Shown here in pieces: positions 6,236 through 12,003 of a stretch of DNA of 20,321 nucleotides. The notes below the pieces were generated by a model. The model saw only the letters and a list, made by a program, of their open reading frames with translations. It was not told where the DNA came from and ran no database searches. The DNA is from a virus. Location of the stretch: the IMG/VR virus record IMGVR_UViG_3300047564_000408, positions 1 through 20,321 of that record. One strand, written 5' to 3'. A program made the position numbers and the translations under genes. The first letter of the stretch is position 1, and the number at the start of each line of letters is the position of its first letter.

Positions 6236-6268
6236 TCTACTATAAATCTAAAAGAAAGGAGAAACGCC

Positions 6269-6340
6269 ATGTGGACAACACCATCAGCAACTGAAATGCG
6301 CTTTGGATTTGAAGTTACTATGTACGTAATGAACAAGTAA
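6269..6340 (+). CDS. pqqA: PqqA-like peptide, precursor of pyrroloquinoline quinone
   Basis: A 23-codon gene with a strong ribosome binding site (AGGAG at 6257-6261, seven bases before ATG). The peptide starts MWTTPSATE, continues MRFGFEVTMY and ends VMNK. It has the length of classical PqqA and its signature: Trp2, Pro5, Arg11, Gly13, then E-V-T-x-Y with Glu15 and Tyr19, the two residues that PqqE cross-links and that become PQQ. PQQ is the periplasmic cofactor of methanol, alcohol and glucose dehydrogenases. No pqqB-E gene is in the window, so the peptide would use host enzymes. It stands alone on the plus strand inside a leftward operon, with its own promoter-like sequence. A chance match of this length and motif spacing is very unlikely; whether it is processed is inference. 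Confidence 0.93.
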   Translation: MWTTPSATEMRFGFEVTMYVMNK

Positions 6341-6353
6341 TTATCATGCGAAT

Positions 6354-6381
6354 GGGGATGCTCCTAGAAAGGAACATCCTC
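6354..6381. other. Hairpin after pqqA, overlapping the 3' end of the SSB-tail gene
   Basis: GGGGATG (6354-6360) pairs with CATCCTC (6375-6381, one G-T wobble) and TCCT (6362-6365) pairs with AGGA (6370-6373), leaving a four-base loop and a one-base mismatch. It begins 13 bases after the pqqA stop, so it could protect or end the short pqqA transcript. No T-tract follows on either strand, so it is not a standard intrinsic terminator. Part of it encodes the acidic tail of the opposite gene. Confidence 0.4.
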
Positions 6382-6606
6382 ATCTGCACCTTCTACAGCT
6401 GGTTTACTTCTTGTTTCACCCTGAGTTTCTTTCATCTGTACAGAACCGCTAATAAACTTGCCGTTCTTACCTTCTCTAATCCAACCACTAATTCTAAACT
6501 CAATGCCATCTACGTTTGCAGTTCCTGCGTAATCAGGTCGTTTAGGATTGTCACCCTTATCATTCTTAAATAATGCAAATGTGTTTGTGTTATCGTACTG
6601 CGCCAT
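6364..6606 (-). CDS. Small protein with SSB-like acidic tail, possible ssDNA-binding
   Basis: 80 aa. The first 55 residues look like a compact beta-rich domain (NTFALFKND, ANVDGIEFRISGW, KFISGSVQM), followed by a polar linker and the C-terminal tail EDVPF preceded by acidic residues. Bacterial SSB proteins end in the same kind of acidic tip (DDDIPF), which docks repair and replication proteins. Together with its place just after the annealing protein and exonuclease genes, this suggests a minimal ssDNA-binding or recombination accessory protein. The main domain is a type I recall from many phages, but I cannot confirm an OB fold. RBS AAAGGAG is seven bases before the ATG; the gap to the exonuclease stop is three bases. 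Confidence 0.65.
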   Translation of the reverse strand: MAQYDNTNTFALFKNDKGDNPKRPDYAGTANVDGIEFRISGWIREGKNGKFISGSVQMKETQGETRSKPAVEGADEDVPF

Positions 6607-6609
6607 ATA

Positions 6610-7239
6610 CTACTCCTTTAGTTTTAAAATTGTTGCGTCTACTTCGTCTAGGAACTTAATTACTTCAGCTTCTAGTTCTGCAATGTAAGCATTATCTCTT
6701 TCAACTCTAGCTACAAAAAGTTGCATTGTATCAGGGAAGTTTGGATTAAAAGAAATAAAATCTACCCATTTTACGTTAGGACTTACAGAAGCCATTTGCC
6801 ATTGTATCTGTGGAATGTATTTACTAGGCACAGACTTACTCATAAGTGTATTAGTATGGGTTGTTTCTATAGGACATTTAATCTCTATAAGACCTGCATA
6901 CTTACCTTCTTCTTCTGCATTTACAGCTCCGTCAGGACTAGCACCACTATTCTTAATAACAGGATGGTCAAAGAAACCTACCTCTGTTACAGATACCCCT
7001 TTAGTTTGCATATAAAGCTCTCTAGCAGCACTTTCTCTTTCAATCCCATCTAACATAGCCTGATTAACAAAGCTATCGCCTTTCTTGCCTGTAAGACGTT
7101 CTGATACTAATTGGACAAGGTAGTTTTGACGTGACGTAGATACACCTGTTTTAGTCTTGGCTATGACATCCGATATTCTGGATGCCGTAACCTTACCTAG
7201 ACGTTGTTCAAACCATTCTTCTGTGCGTTGTTCTATCAT
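6610..7239 (-). CDS. YqaJ/lambda-exonuclease-like recombination nuclease
   Basis: 209 aa, typical for the YqaJ viral recombinase family. The visible motifs are RTEEWFEQRLGKVTAS (5-20), GIERESAARELY (65-76), SPDG with Asp103, LIEIKCP with Glu119 and Lys121 (the PD-(D/E)XK active site), and IPQIQWQM (142-149). These enzymes digest one strand of dsDNA ends 5' to 3' and hand the ssDNA to an annealing protein. Its start overlaps the stop of the DUF1071-type annealing protein gene as ATGA, the classical two-component phage recombination pair. It is probably used in recombination-dependent replication and end repair of phage DNA. Confidence is high from the complete motif set. Confidence 0.92.
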   Translation of the reverse strand: MIEQRTEEWFEQRLGKVTASRISDVIAKTKTGVSTSRQNYLVQLVSERLTGKKGDSFVNQAMLDGIERESAARELYMQTKGVSVTEVGFFDHPVIKNSGASPDGAVNAEEEGKYAGLIEIKCPIETTHTNTLMSKSVPSKYIPQIQWQMASVSPNVKWVDFISFNPNFPDTMQLFVARVERDNAYIAELEAEVIKFLDEVDATILKLKE

Positions 7240-7640
7240 AGGAAGTCCTTGCTAGATACAGCTTTTAATGTTGGTTGTTCTGTATCAGGAGCTATGTCTT
7301 CACCAGAATATATGTATAAGCCAATACCATGTAATGCAATAGCTTTAGCTAAACAACGCTGCATAGCTGTATTAACTGCCATAGCATCAGGGTTAGGAAT
7401 AGCTTGGTTTCTAAAGTTAAGCACAGGTAATTGTGAAGTCATAGACTTACCAAACGCATGTACTGTGCAGAATACCATAAGTGTTTCACCAAACTGTTTA
7501 GGTTCGCCATAAGTCCATGTAGCAGTTGGGTCTTGCTGTAGAAGAGTATCCACAGCCCAAGCCCATGATAAGTATGATAGACCATTCTTTTTCTCAATGT
7601 GGTCTGATACATTAATCTTACGTAGTTCGTTATAGTTCAT
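7236..7640 (-). CDS. DUF1071-type single-strand annealing protein
   Basis: 134 aa from ATG 7640, chosen because AGGAGAG stands five bases upstream and because the conserved domain begins right there; an ATG at 7724 would add 28 Gln/Met-rich residues encoded in the overlapping upstream gene. The motif order matches DUF1071: LSYLSWAWAVDTLL, ATWTYGEP, ETLMVFCTVHAFG, LPVLNFRNQAI, DAMAVNTAMQRCLAKAIALHG and GLYIYSGED. These proteins anneal complementary ssDNA and are grouped with Rad52-like phage annealing proteins. The stop overlaps the exonuclease start (ATGA), making a recombination pair. The last residues (SKDFL) may contact the exonuclease, but this is a guess. Confidence 0.88.
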   Translation of the reverse strand: MNYNELRKINVSDHIEKKNGLSYLSWAWAVDTLLQQDPTATWTYGEPKQFGETLMVFCTVHAFGKSMTSQLPVLNFRNQAIPNPDAMAVNTAMQRCLAKAIALHGIGLYIYSGEDIAPDTEQPTLKAVSSKDFL

Positions 7641-7800
7641 TTTTCTCTCCTGTTGTTGGTGTTGTTCCATCATCACCTGGTCGTAAAACTGTTGTTGACT
7701 CATTTGCTCTCTCCCTTTCATCAAATCGTTTATTAAATTCTTCTAAGTCTTTCCATACTTCTGGTAATATTTCAGCGATACGCTTTAAACCATTCGCCAT
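7630..7800 (-). CDS. 56-aa acidic helical protein upstream of the annealing protein
   Basis: Start taken at ATG 7800, giving MANGLKRIAEI and 56 aa; GGGGGT lies seven bases before it. A longer frame starting at 7878 exists, but its extra 26 residues overlap two tiny membrane-peptide frames and lack a good ribosome binding site. Residues 4-34 form an amphipathic helix (LPEVWKDLEEFNKRFDERER), followed by a Thr/Gly-rich tail. It overlaps the annealing protein gene by 11 bases. Function unknown; it could be a small partner in the recombination operon. Confidence 0.55.
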   Translation of the reverse strand: MANGLKRIAEILPEVWKDLEEFNKRFDERERANESTTVLRPGDDGTTPTTGEKNEL

Positions 7801-7850
7801 ATTATATACCCCCAAAATACAAAAAGGAATAGCCATATGTATTTGTTCAT
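7785..7850 (-). CDS. Possible 21-aa membrane peptide
   Basis: The ATG overlaps the stop of the 31-aa gene as ATGA. Residues 4-17 are hydrophobic and aromatic (YIWLFLFVFWGYII), ending in WRMV. It overlaps the start of the next gene by 16 bases. The stop-start coupling and membrane character argue for a real gene, but at 21 codons a chance frame cannot be ruled out. Confidence 0.4.
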   Translation of the reverse strand: MNKYIWLFLFVFWGYIIWRMV

Positions 7851-7942
7851 ATTGCACCTGCCAACTTACCCATAACATATAGGCATAAACCTACATAACA
7901 CCAAAAAGCTATTGCTGTAATAATCATTGTTTTAATCTTCAT
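7847..7942 (-). CDS. 31-aa membrane peptide
   Basis: ATG 7942 is preceded by GGGAGA seven bases upstream, overlapping the end of the 187-aa gene. The peptide has Lys2 and Lys4, then a hydrophobic stretch of about 20 residues (TMIITAIAFWCYVGLCLYVM) with two Cys, and a short tail. It reads as a single-pass membrane peptide or a bare signal-anchor. It is coupled to the 21-aa frame by ATGA. Function unknown. Confidence 0.5.
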   Translation of the reverse strand: MKIKTMIITAIAFWCYVGLCLYVMGKLAGAI

Positions 7943-7944
7943 AA

Positions 7945-8508
7945 TTATCTCCCATATCCAAAAGCTGTTTCATATTTAGGTTGACCATCCCAAAGGTAAG
8001 CATTTGAAAAGCTAGTAATTTTAACACTATTTTGCTTGCCATTTGCAATTTTTAACATTGGCTCGCCTTTTTCTTCACCAGCTACCATATAATCAGCACC
8101 AGTACTTTGTTCTTTAACTACTGCTGTCATAGGAACAATTTTAATTCTATTGTTACCTAATACTTCTTTAACTTTATAAAAGTCAACTTGAGTCTGGTCA
8201 TAACCCCAACTACAATAAAGAATGTCACCTTCTTTTAAATCAGTAGGAGCAAGTCTTTCTGCTTTGTATTTTGCAACTTCTGCAGCTCTAGCAATTCTGT
8301 TATTAACAGTTCTAGCAACTTGAGCTAACATAGCTTCTTCATTTTTGAATAGGTAGTACCAGGTAGGATTAACAGCTTTACCAGCAAAACAAATAGCAGA
8401 CCATTTGTTATTTGCACCATTGTTTGTATAAACAACTACGTCTGCTGGGTTATCTATTGCTAGTGGTACATAACCTGCTGGAATATATCTTTCTTTTTTT
8501 ACTGCCAT
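7945..8508 (-). CDS. 187-aa conserved phage-type protein, unknown function
   Basis: First gene behind the minus-strand promoter at 8541-8568, with AGGAGAG five bases before ATG. The middle carries the blocks CFAGKAVNPTWYYLFKNEE and, after an Arg/Ala-rich helix (ARTVNNRIARAAEVAKYKAE), GDILYCSWGYDQTQVDFYKV. I recall the last block (SSWGYDQTN-VDFYQV type) from proteins of many phages and plasmids of unknown role. The rest looks beta-rich, with no signal peptide or membrane segment. Being the first gene behind a separate early promoter, with a strong ribosome binding site, it is probably abundant early in infection; a host-takeover or counter-defence role would be speculation. Confidence 0.65.
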   Translation of the reverse strand: MAVKKERYIPAGYVPLAIDNPADVVVYTNNGANNKWSAICFAGKAVNPTWYYLFKNEEAMLAQVARTVNNRIARAAEVAKYKAERLAPTDLKEGDILYCSWGYDQTQVDFYKVKEVLGNNRIKIVPMTAVVKEQSTGADYMVAGEEKGEPMLKIANGKQNSVKITSFSNAYLWDGQPKYETAFGYGR

Positions 8509-8531
8509 TTTTTCTCTCCTTATATAATGTT

Positions 8532-8548
8532 TATATACACAGTATATA
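8532..8548. promoter_or_regulatory. 7-3-7 inverted repeat over a promoter -10 (operator candidate)
   Basis: TATATAC-ACA-GTATATA is a perfect dyad that covers the -10 hexamer of the minus-strand promoter at 8541-8568. This is a usual place for a repressor site. It shares its architecture and the GTATATA half-site with the dyad at 3727-3743. Low sequence complexity lowers confidence. Confidence 0.35.
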
Positions 8549-8568
8549 CATATTTAAAATAAATGCAA
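8541..8568 (-). promoter_or_regulatory. Promoter for the 187-aa gene and downstream leftward genes
   Basis: On the minus strand, TTGCAT (8563-8568) and TATACT (8541-8546) are separated by 16 bases, a good sigma70-type match. The start codon of the 187-aa gene is 33 bases past the -10. It lies in the only gap of this size (67 bases) between minus-strand genes, so it probably reinforces expression of the leftward recombination operon. Confidence 0.55.
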
Positions 8569-8575
8569 TACTTTT

Positions 8576-8779
8576 TTATTTAATTAAACCTCTTGCAATA
8601 GTTGCTGCTGGAACAGAATAATCAGTAACAGTTTGACCTAAAAATATATGAGTTGCACAATACTGGGTTTTAACTAATTCATTTTGTTTGTTATATGTCT
8701 TAAAAATATCTATAACAGTACATTCATTAGGAAATTTACCTCCAGTCATAAATTTAGTGCCTATTGGATATTCATTCAT
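8576..8779 (-). CDS. 67-aa conserved phage-type protein
   Basis: 67 aa; the start overlaps the upstream stop as ATGA. Seems a small beta-rich protein: [20 protein letters not shown], then a second half with the block [26 protein letters not shown]. The second block (THxFxGQxVxDxxVxxxTIARG) is one I recall from small phage proteins of unknown role. It is followed by the promoter region at 8509-8575. No further function can be given. Confidence 0.6.
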   Translation of the reverse strand: MNEYPIGTKFMTGGKFPNECTVIDIFKTYNKQNELVKTQYCATHIFLGQTVTDYSVPAATIARGLIK

Positions 8780-9030
8780 ACAACCTCACTTTCTGCCCAA
8801 GTATTACCATTTGCTATACATTTAACATCTTTACCACCAGTAAGCGCATATTGCTTAAATGGTTCTGGTTTGTCTGCTTTTTTACCCTTAAGTACTATTT
8901 TTGCAGCTTCTAGTCTTTTCCAGTCTTCTGGGGTATTTAAAAATGTAAGCATTTGTAATGCCTTTACCATATTTTTTAGTGCATAAGTAGGTTGGTTTCC
9001 TACTATTTTTTTAGCTTCTGCGTAGTTCAT
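8776..9030 (-). CDS. 84-aa conserved phage-type protein
   Basis: 84 aa, with AGGAGAG four bases before ATG 9030. Begins [20 protein letters not shown] and continues with an Ala/Leu-rich helix and [17 protein letters not shown], blocks I recall from small early proteins of many phages. Helical, basic in the middle, no membrane segment. It is the second gene of the leftward operon and couples by ATGA to the next. Function unknown. Confidence 0.65.
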   Translation of the reverse strand: MNYAEAKKIVGNQPTYALKNMVKALQMLTFLNTPEDWKRLEAAKIVLKGKKADKPEPFKQYALTGGKDVKCIANGNTWAESEVV

Positions 9031-9053
9031 ATACTCTCCTTGTTTAATATTAA

Positions 9054-9227
9054 TTAAATTCTTTGGTCATATTTATAAAAAGGTCTGGCACTAGTTTCTT
9101 TGTCATAAGTCTCAACAATTTTTTCTCCTGTTGAGTTGTCAAGATAAACAACCCAATCACCTATGGTTACAAATACACAACCATTATTTTCTCCTTCACC
9201 TTGTCTTACGTCAACATTTACTTTCAT
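9054..9227 (-). CDS. 57-aa first gene of the leftward early operon
   Basis: A minus-strand frame of 57 codons with AAGGAGAG five bases before its ATG, directly behind the promoter at 9263-9290. The product is acidic and beta-rich ([34 protein letters not shown]) with one Cys, ending in a YKYDQR tail. No membrane segment or known motif. First position in an early operon is often held by small host-takeover proteins, but no direct evidence exists here. Confidence 0.65.
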   Translation of the reverse strand: MKVNVDVRQGEGENNGCVFVTIGDWVVYLDNSTGEKIVETYDKETSARPFYKYDQRI

Positions 9228-9262
9228 TTTTTCTCTCCTTGTTAATTAATTACTACAACAGA

Positions 9263-9290
9263 ACTATATCACGTACAAAAAAATATACAA
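9263..9290 (-). promoter_or_regulatory. Leftward early promoter
   Basis: On the minus strand TTGTAT (9285-9290) and TATAGT (9263-9268) stand 16 bases apart, a good sigma70-type promoter, 36 bases ahead of the first leftward gene. The same spacing occurs in the second leftward promoter at 8541-8568. It shares the divergent region 9228-9370 with rightward elements. Confidence 0.55.
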
Positions 9291-9296
9291 TAGCTA

Positions 9297-9360
9297 TATA
9301 ATAAATATATAAAAATAATTTTAATTAAATATCTTGCAAATAGAAATTAGCTGTGATAAT
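9297..9360 (+). promoter_or_regulatory. Rightward early promoter elements
   Basis: Two candidates are visible. The nearer has TTGCAA at 9334-9339 and an extended -10 (TGTGATAAT, hexamer 9355-9360) with a 15-base spacer, which would start RNA near 9367. The farther has a perfect TATAAT at 9297-9302 with a poor -35 and lies in an AT-rich stretch (TATATA-ATAAA-TATATA). Either could drive the rightward replication operon. With the nearer one, the mRNA would begin about at the ATG at 9371 (leaderless). Confidence 0.45.
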
Positions 9361-9370
9361 GTTTTTCCCA

Positions 9371-9547
9371 ATGGAAAACTTACGGTATATTATCTTAGAC
9401 GAATTTGATGGAAAACCTTTGAGAGCCTTTAGTAACAAGGCTTCTGCTAAATGGTTTCTTGAGAATAGACCAGAATGTAAGCTCCATGTTTTGCCTAAAG
9501 CAAAAGTTGTGCCAATGACAGAATTATATGAAGAATGTTTATTTTAA
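9371..9547 (+). CDS. 58-aa first gene of the rightward early operon
   Basis: I take ATG 9371, because similar phage proteins that I recall start close to RYIILDEFDGKPLRAF; GTG 9353 and ATG 9359 in the same frame are alternatives (up to 64 aa). None of these starts has a good ribosome binding site, while an extended -10 box lies just upstream, so translation may be leaderless. The protein is small, with a beta-strand start, a helix (NKASAKWFLENRP) and an acidic end. Function unknown. The next gene follows after nine bases that contain AAGGAGAG. Confidence 0.55.
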   Translation: MENLRYIILDEFDGKPLRAFSNKASAKWFLENRPECKLHVLPKAKVVPMTELYEECLF

Positions 9548-9556
9548 GGAGAGTAT

Positions 9557-10156
9557 ATGAAAATTAAGAACTGGGACAAGTTTCAACATTTTAAGCATAA
9601 AAGCGATATGAAATGGTTTAAATGCTATGGTCGTGACTTGTTAAATGACCCTGATTTTATGAAAATGGATGATGTAAAACAGGCTACTTTATTCAAATTA
9701 TGGTGTTTAGCAAGTGAGTCAAACGGTGTTTTACCCAATGCCTATGACATTGCGTTTCGTTTAAGAAAACCTATAGCATTTGTAGAAAAAATACTAATAG
9801 AATTAGATACTTGGTTTGAAAAAAGTGAAAATATAGACAAATTATATACAAATTATATAACAGATAAGATAAGAGATAGATTAGATAAGAATATAAAAAC
9901 CATTGTGCGTTTTGATGAGTTCTGGAATTTATATCCACCTGTTCGTAAAACTAACAAAAAAGGTTGTATGGAAAAGTGGCAAGCAAAAGACCTTGACTCA
10001 ATAGCTGATAAAGTTATAGGCTATGTCAAAACTATGAAAGAAACTAAACAATGGAAAGAAGGGTTTGTGCCAGCACCTATGACATTAATTAACCAGGAGA
10101 GGTGGGAAGATGGTAATATGCCAAAAATTAGAAACCCATGGGACAATGCGAAATGA
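9557..10156 (+). CDS. Replication initiator / helicase loader-like protein
   Basis: 199 aa. Residues 15-95 look like a DNA-binding HTH region (DFMKMDDVKQATLFKLWCLASESNGVLP, then FRLRKPIAFVEKILIEL), typical of phage replication proteins that begin with a DUF1376-like or DnaD-like domain. Residues 115-190 hold FDEFWNLYPPVRKTNKKGC...KW and the FVPAPMTLINQERWED ending, a C-terminal module often seen in phage O-like or DnaT/DnaD-like replication proteins that recruit a helicase. The gene has AAGGAGAG before ATG and overlaps the DnaB-like helicase gene as ATGA. The pair should assemble the replisome at the origin, whose location is not visible. Confidence 0.75.
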   Translation: MKIKNWDKFQHFKHKSDMKWFKCYGRDLLNDPDFMKMDDVKQATLFKLWCLASESNGVLPNAYDIAFRLRKPIAFVEKILIELDTWFEKSENIDKLYTNYITDKIRDRLDKNIKTIVRFDEFWNLYPPVRKTNKKGCMEKWQAKDLDSIADKVIGYVKTMKETKQWKEGFVPAPMTLINQERWEDGNMPKIRNPWDNAK

Positions 10157-11067
10157 AAATTGGAGAAGCATTAGATAAATTAACCATAACAAAAAAAGAC
10201 ATTAATGAATACTACAATACTGAATATGGAACTAGCGAGTTTCTTGTAAAGGATGCTTCAGTATTCACAGATGATGTTGTTAAATACTTTTCTGAAGAAA
10301 TATCTTCAGGTTTGTCATTGGGCTTTGTAAAAACTGAACAAGACTTTAGGGTAAGAATGTCAGAGCTTACAATTGTAACCGGTGTAAGTTCACATGGCAA
10401 ATCGTTATGGCTTTCGCAAGTCATATTAGCTCTTATGGGTCAACAAACTAAATGCTTGATAAGTAGCCTTGAGATGAGAGCTGTGCTTACTCTTTCTCGT
10501 ATGATACAGCAAACCTTAAAGTCTACAGACCCCACAGAAGATTTTATTAAAAAGTTTTGCACTCGTGCATCTGACAAACTATGGATATATGACCAAACAG
10601 GAAGCACTACTACAGACGATATGATAGCTACGCTTTACTATGGCAAACATGTCTTAGGTGTAGAAGTATTTGTGATAGACAGTCTTATGAAAATGAGTGA
10701 TATATCTGAAGACAACTACGAAAAGCAAAAATTATTTATTGATAGACTTGCAACATCTTGTCGTGATTTAAACATCCATATATTTTTAGTAGCACATACT
10801 CGTAAAATGGCAGATGAAACTATAGCTCCAGACGCAACTCACATTTTAGGCAGCTCTCATATTCGTAACCTTGCAGATAATATCTTATGCGTTTACAGAT
10901 GCAAGAAAAAAGAACGTGATATTGAAAATGGTGAAAAAACTGCCGAAGAATTAAAAGGCGTTCCTGATTGTGTAGTATACTTACAAAAACAACGTAATTA
11001 TCCGATTGAAGGCAGTTGGGGATTTTATTTTGACAATAAAGGATTGAGATATAAGGAGAGTCCATGA
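10153..11067 (+). CDS. DnaB-like replicative helicase (RecA-type ATPase)
   Basis: 304 aa from ATG 10153, chosen because it overlaps the previous stop as ATGA; an in-frame ATG 15 bases upstream is also possible. Walker A is GVSSHGKS (77-84), the catalytic Glu lies in SLEM (Glu107), Walker B is EVFVIDS (Asp176), and the H3-type motif FLVAHTRKM has His215. An arginine-finger region follows (SSHIRNLADNILCVYR, about 236-251). The length fits the C-terminal ATPase domain of DnaB with only a short N-terminal extension; the usual primase-binding N-terminal domain is missing. It unwinds DNA at the phage fork, using the preceding protein as loader. No primase gene is in the window. Confidence 0.88.
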   Translation: MKIGEALDKLTITKKDINEYYNTEYGTSEFLVKDASVFTDDVVKYFSEEISSGLSLGFVKTEQDFRVRMSELTIVTGVSSHGKSLWLSQVILALMGQQTKCLISSLEMRAVLTLSRMIQQTLKSTDPTEDFIKKFCTRASDKLWIYDQTGSTTTDDMIATLYYGKHVLGVEVFVIDSLMKMSDISEDNYEKQKLFIDRLATSCRDLNIHIFLVAHTRKMADETIAPDATHILGSSHIRNLADNILCVYRCKKKERDIENGEKTAEELKGVPDCVVYLQKQRNYPIEGSWGFYFDNKGLRYKESP

Positions 11068-11270
11068 CATTAGATAATATACCAATCACAACTATCACAT
11101 CTCTTTACAATGCAGTAGAATATGTTGTGCAAAGGGAAGATAAACCTAAAGAAATATTACCATTGAAAGTTAGACAAAAGTTTGATAGATGGAAACGTGA
11201 AGACTTTTACAAAGATGACCACTATAAAGACATGTGGGATAAGAATTGGATAAACCATGACCATAAATGA
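11064..11270 (+). CDS. 68-aa charged protein, unknown function
   Basis: The ATG overlaps the helicase stop (ATGA) and has AAGGAGAG three bases before it. The product is 68 aa, strongly charged and rich in Lys, Asp and aromatic residues, especially in the second half (FDRWKREDFYKDDHYKDMW). No metal or nucleotide motif is visible. Its place between helicase and recombination genes suggests a small replication or recombination helper; this is only context. Confidence 0.6.
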   Translation: MTLDNIPITTITSLYNAVEYVVQREDKPKEILPLKVRQKFDRWKREDFYKDDHYKDMWDKNWINHDHK

Positions 11271-11430
11271 TTTTATTAAAGAGTGTAAAAAGCTATTTGG
11301 TTCAGATATAGAATATAAAGCTGTATCTAAAGACGGACAAGTATTTAAAACGAAAGGATGGAGAGATGATAAAGTGGACATTAAATCAGCAAAACCTACC
11401 CATGTTGTACGAGAAATTAAAATCTCTTGA
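11257..11430 (+). CDS. 57-aa basic protein overlapping both neighbours
   Basis: An ATG at 11257 opens a frame of 57 codons that overlaps the previous gene by 14 bases and the NinB gene by 65. The protein is basic with a helical start (NDFIKECKKLFG) and a likely beta hairpin (IEYKAVSKDGQVFKTKGW). It fills the gap of about 95 bases between the flanking genes, which would otherwise be the only non-coding stretch in this operon. The ribosome binding site is weak (GGATAA). Confidence 0.5.
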   Translation: MTINDFIKECKKLFGSDIEYKAVSKDGQVFKTKGWRDDKVDIKSAKPTHVVREIKIS

Positions 11431-11722
11431 CTTTACTAAACGGTGGCGTGTTACAGTAACAGACGCAAAACTTAACAGGAGTTTACAGCAGAACGAGAGA
11501 TTATGGGAATTGTATACAAGCATAGGTAACCATTTAGGCATAGAAAAAGACAAGATACACGAACTCATGGGATATAAATTCTTACGATACCAAACTGAAA
11601 TAGCAGGTATGCCTGTAGAGCTTATAAAGTCAACAACTAAATTAACCACAAGTGAGATGACAGAATACCAGCAACAGATAGAAGTATGGGCGCAGACTAT
11701 GGGTTGGGGTTGGGACTTTTAG
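11366..11722 (+). CDS. NinB family recombination protein
   Basis: 118 aa. The signature of NinB is visible: WRVTVTDAKLNRSLQQNERLWELYTSIG near residues 27-54, a middle block with KDKIHELMGYKFL, then KSTTKLTTSEMTEYQQQIEVWA near 88-109. NinB (lambda Orf) binds ssDNA and SSB and helps load recombinases, replacing host RecFOR. It is shorter than the lambda protein but holds the core. GGAGAG lies directly before the ATG. Its stop overlaps a GTG start of the next gene. It probably works with the annealing protein and exonuclease of the leftward operon. Confidence 0.85.
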   Translation: MIKWTLNQQNLPMLYEKLKSLDFTKRWRVTVTDAKLNRSLQQNERLWELYTSIGNHLGIEKDKIHELMGYKFLRYQTEIAGMPVELIKSTTKLTTSEMTEYQQQIEVWAQTMGWGWDF

Positions 11723-12003
11723 TGATATATCGTAATCAAAAACTAACTCAACTTTTAAGACAGCTACCTTGTCAACATTGTGGTATCATGTCTGAAACAG
11801 TTTGTGCTGCACATAGAAATGAAGGCAAAGGAATGGGTATCAAAGTATCAGATGCGTTATGTGCTGCATTATGTTATGAGTGCCATTACACACTAGACAT
11901 GGGTAAAGATTTAACAAAAGAAGAAAGACGTGATATGTGGAATAGAGCTTACGTTACTACAATGCAATATCTTTGGGAACATGAAATGATAGGAATAATA
12001 TAA
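11722..12003 (+). CDS. HNH-like zinc protein (DUF968/NinG-like)
   Basis: 93 aa from GTG 11722, which overlaps the NinB stop as TAGTG; an ATG at 11686 gives 105 aa, but its extra residues are low-complexity Gly/Leu encoded inside NinB. The motifs are CQHC (Cys17, Cys20), a CAAHRNEGKGMGIKVSD block with His31, and LCYECHYTLDMG with Cys51, Cys54 and His55. This Cys/His pattern, with AH...GMGxK.SD...LC..CH, fits the phage HNH-like proteins of the DUF968/NinG type, thought to be structure-specific nucleases in recombination. Neighbouring NinB supports this. The catalytic role is inferred. Confidence 0.75.
   Translation: MIYRNQKLTQLLRQLPCQHCGIMSETVCAAHRNEGKGMGIKVSDALCAALCYECHYTLDMGKDLTKEERRDMWNRAYVTTMQYLWEHEMIGII

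Noticed and set aside
6354-6381. Reading the hairpin after pqqA as a standard intrinsic terminator
   Set aside because: No T-tract follows on either strand, so it is listed only as a hairpin.
6346-7512. Several plus-strand open frames (6346-6573, 6721-7053, 6815-7015, 7204-7512)
   Set aside because: They lie opposite to the SSB-tail, exonuclease and annealing-protein genes, have no ribosome binding sites, and their products (Cys/Ser/Phe-rich) are typical antisense shadows.
7641-7724. Longer start for the annealing protein (ATG 7724)
   Set aside because: Adds Gln/Met-rich residues encoded in the overlapping upstream gene; AGGAGAG stands in front of ATG 7640, where the conserved domain begins.
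7801-7878. Longer start for the 56-aa gene (frame from 7878)
   Set aside because: The extra segment overlaps two coupled membrane-peptide frames and lacks a ribosome binding site; ATG 7800 has GGGGGT upstream.
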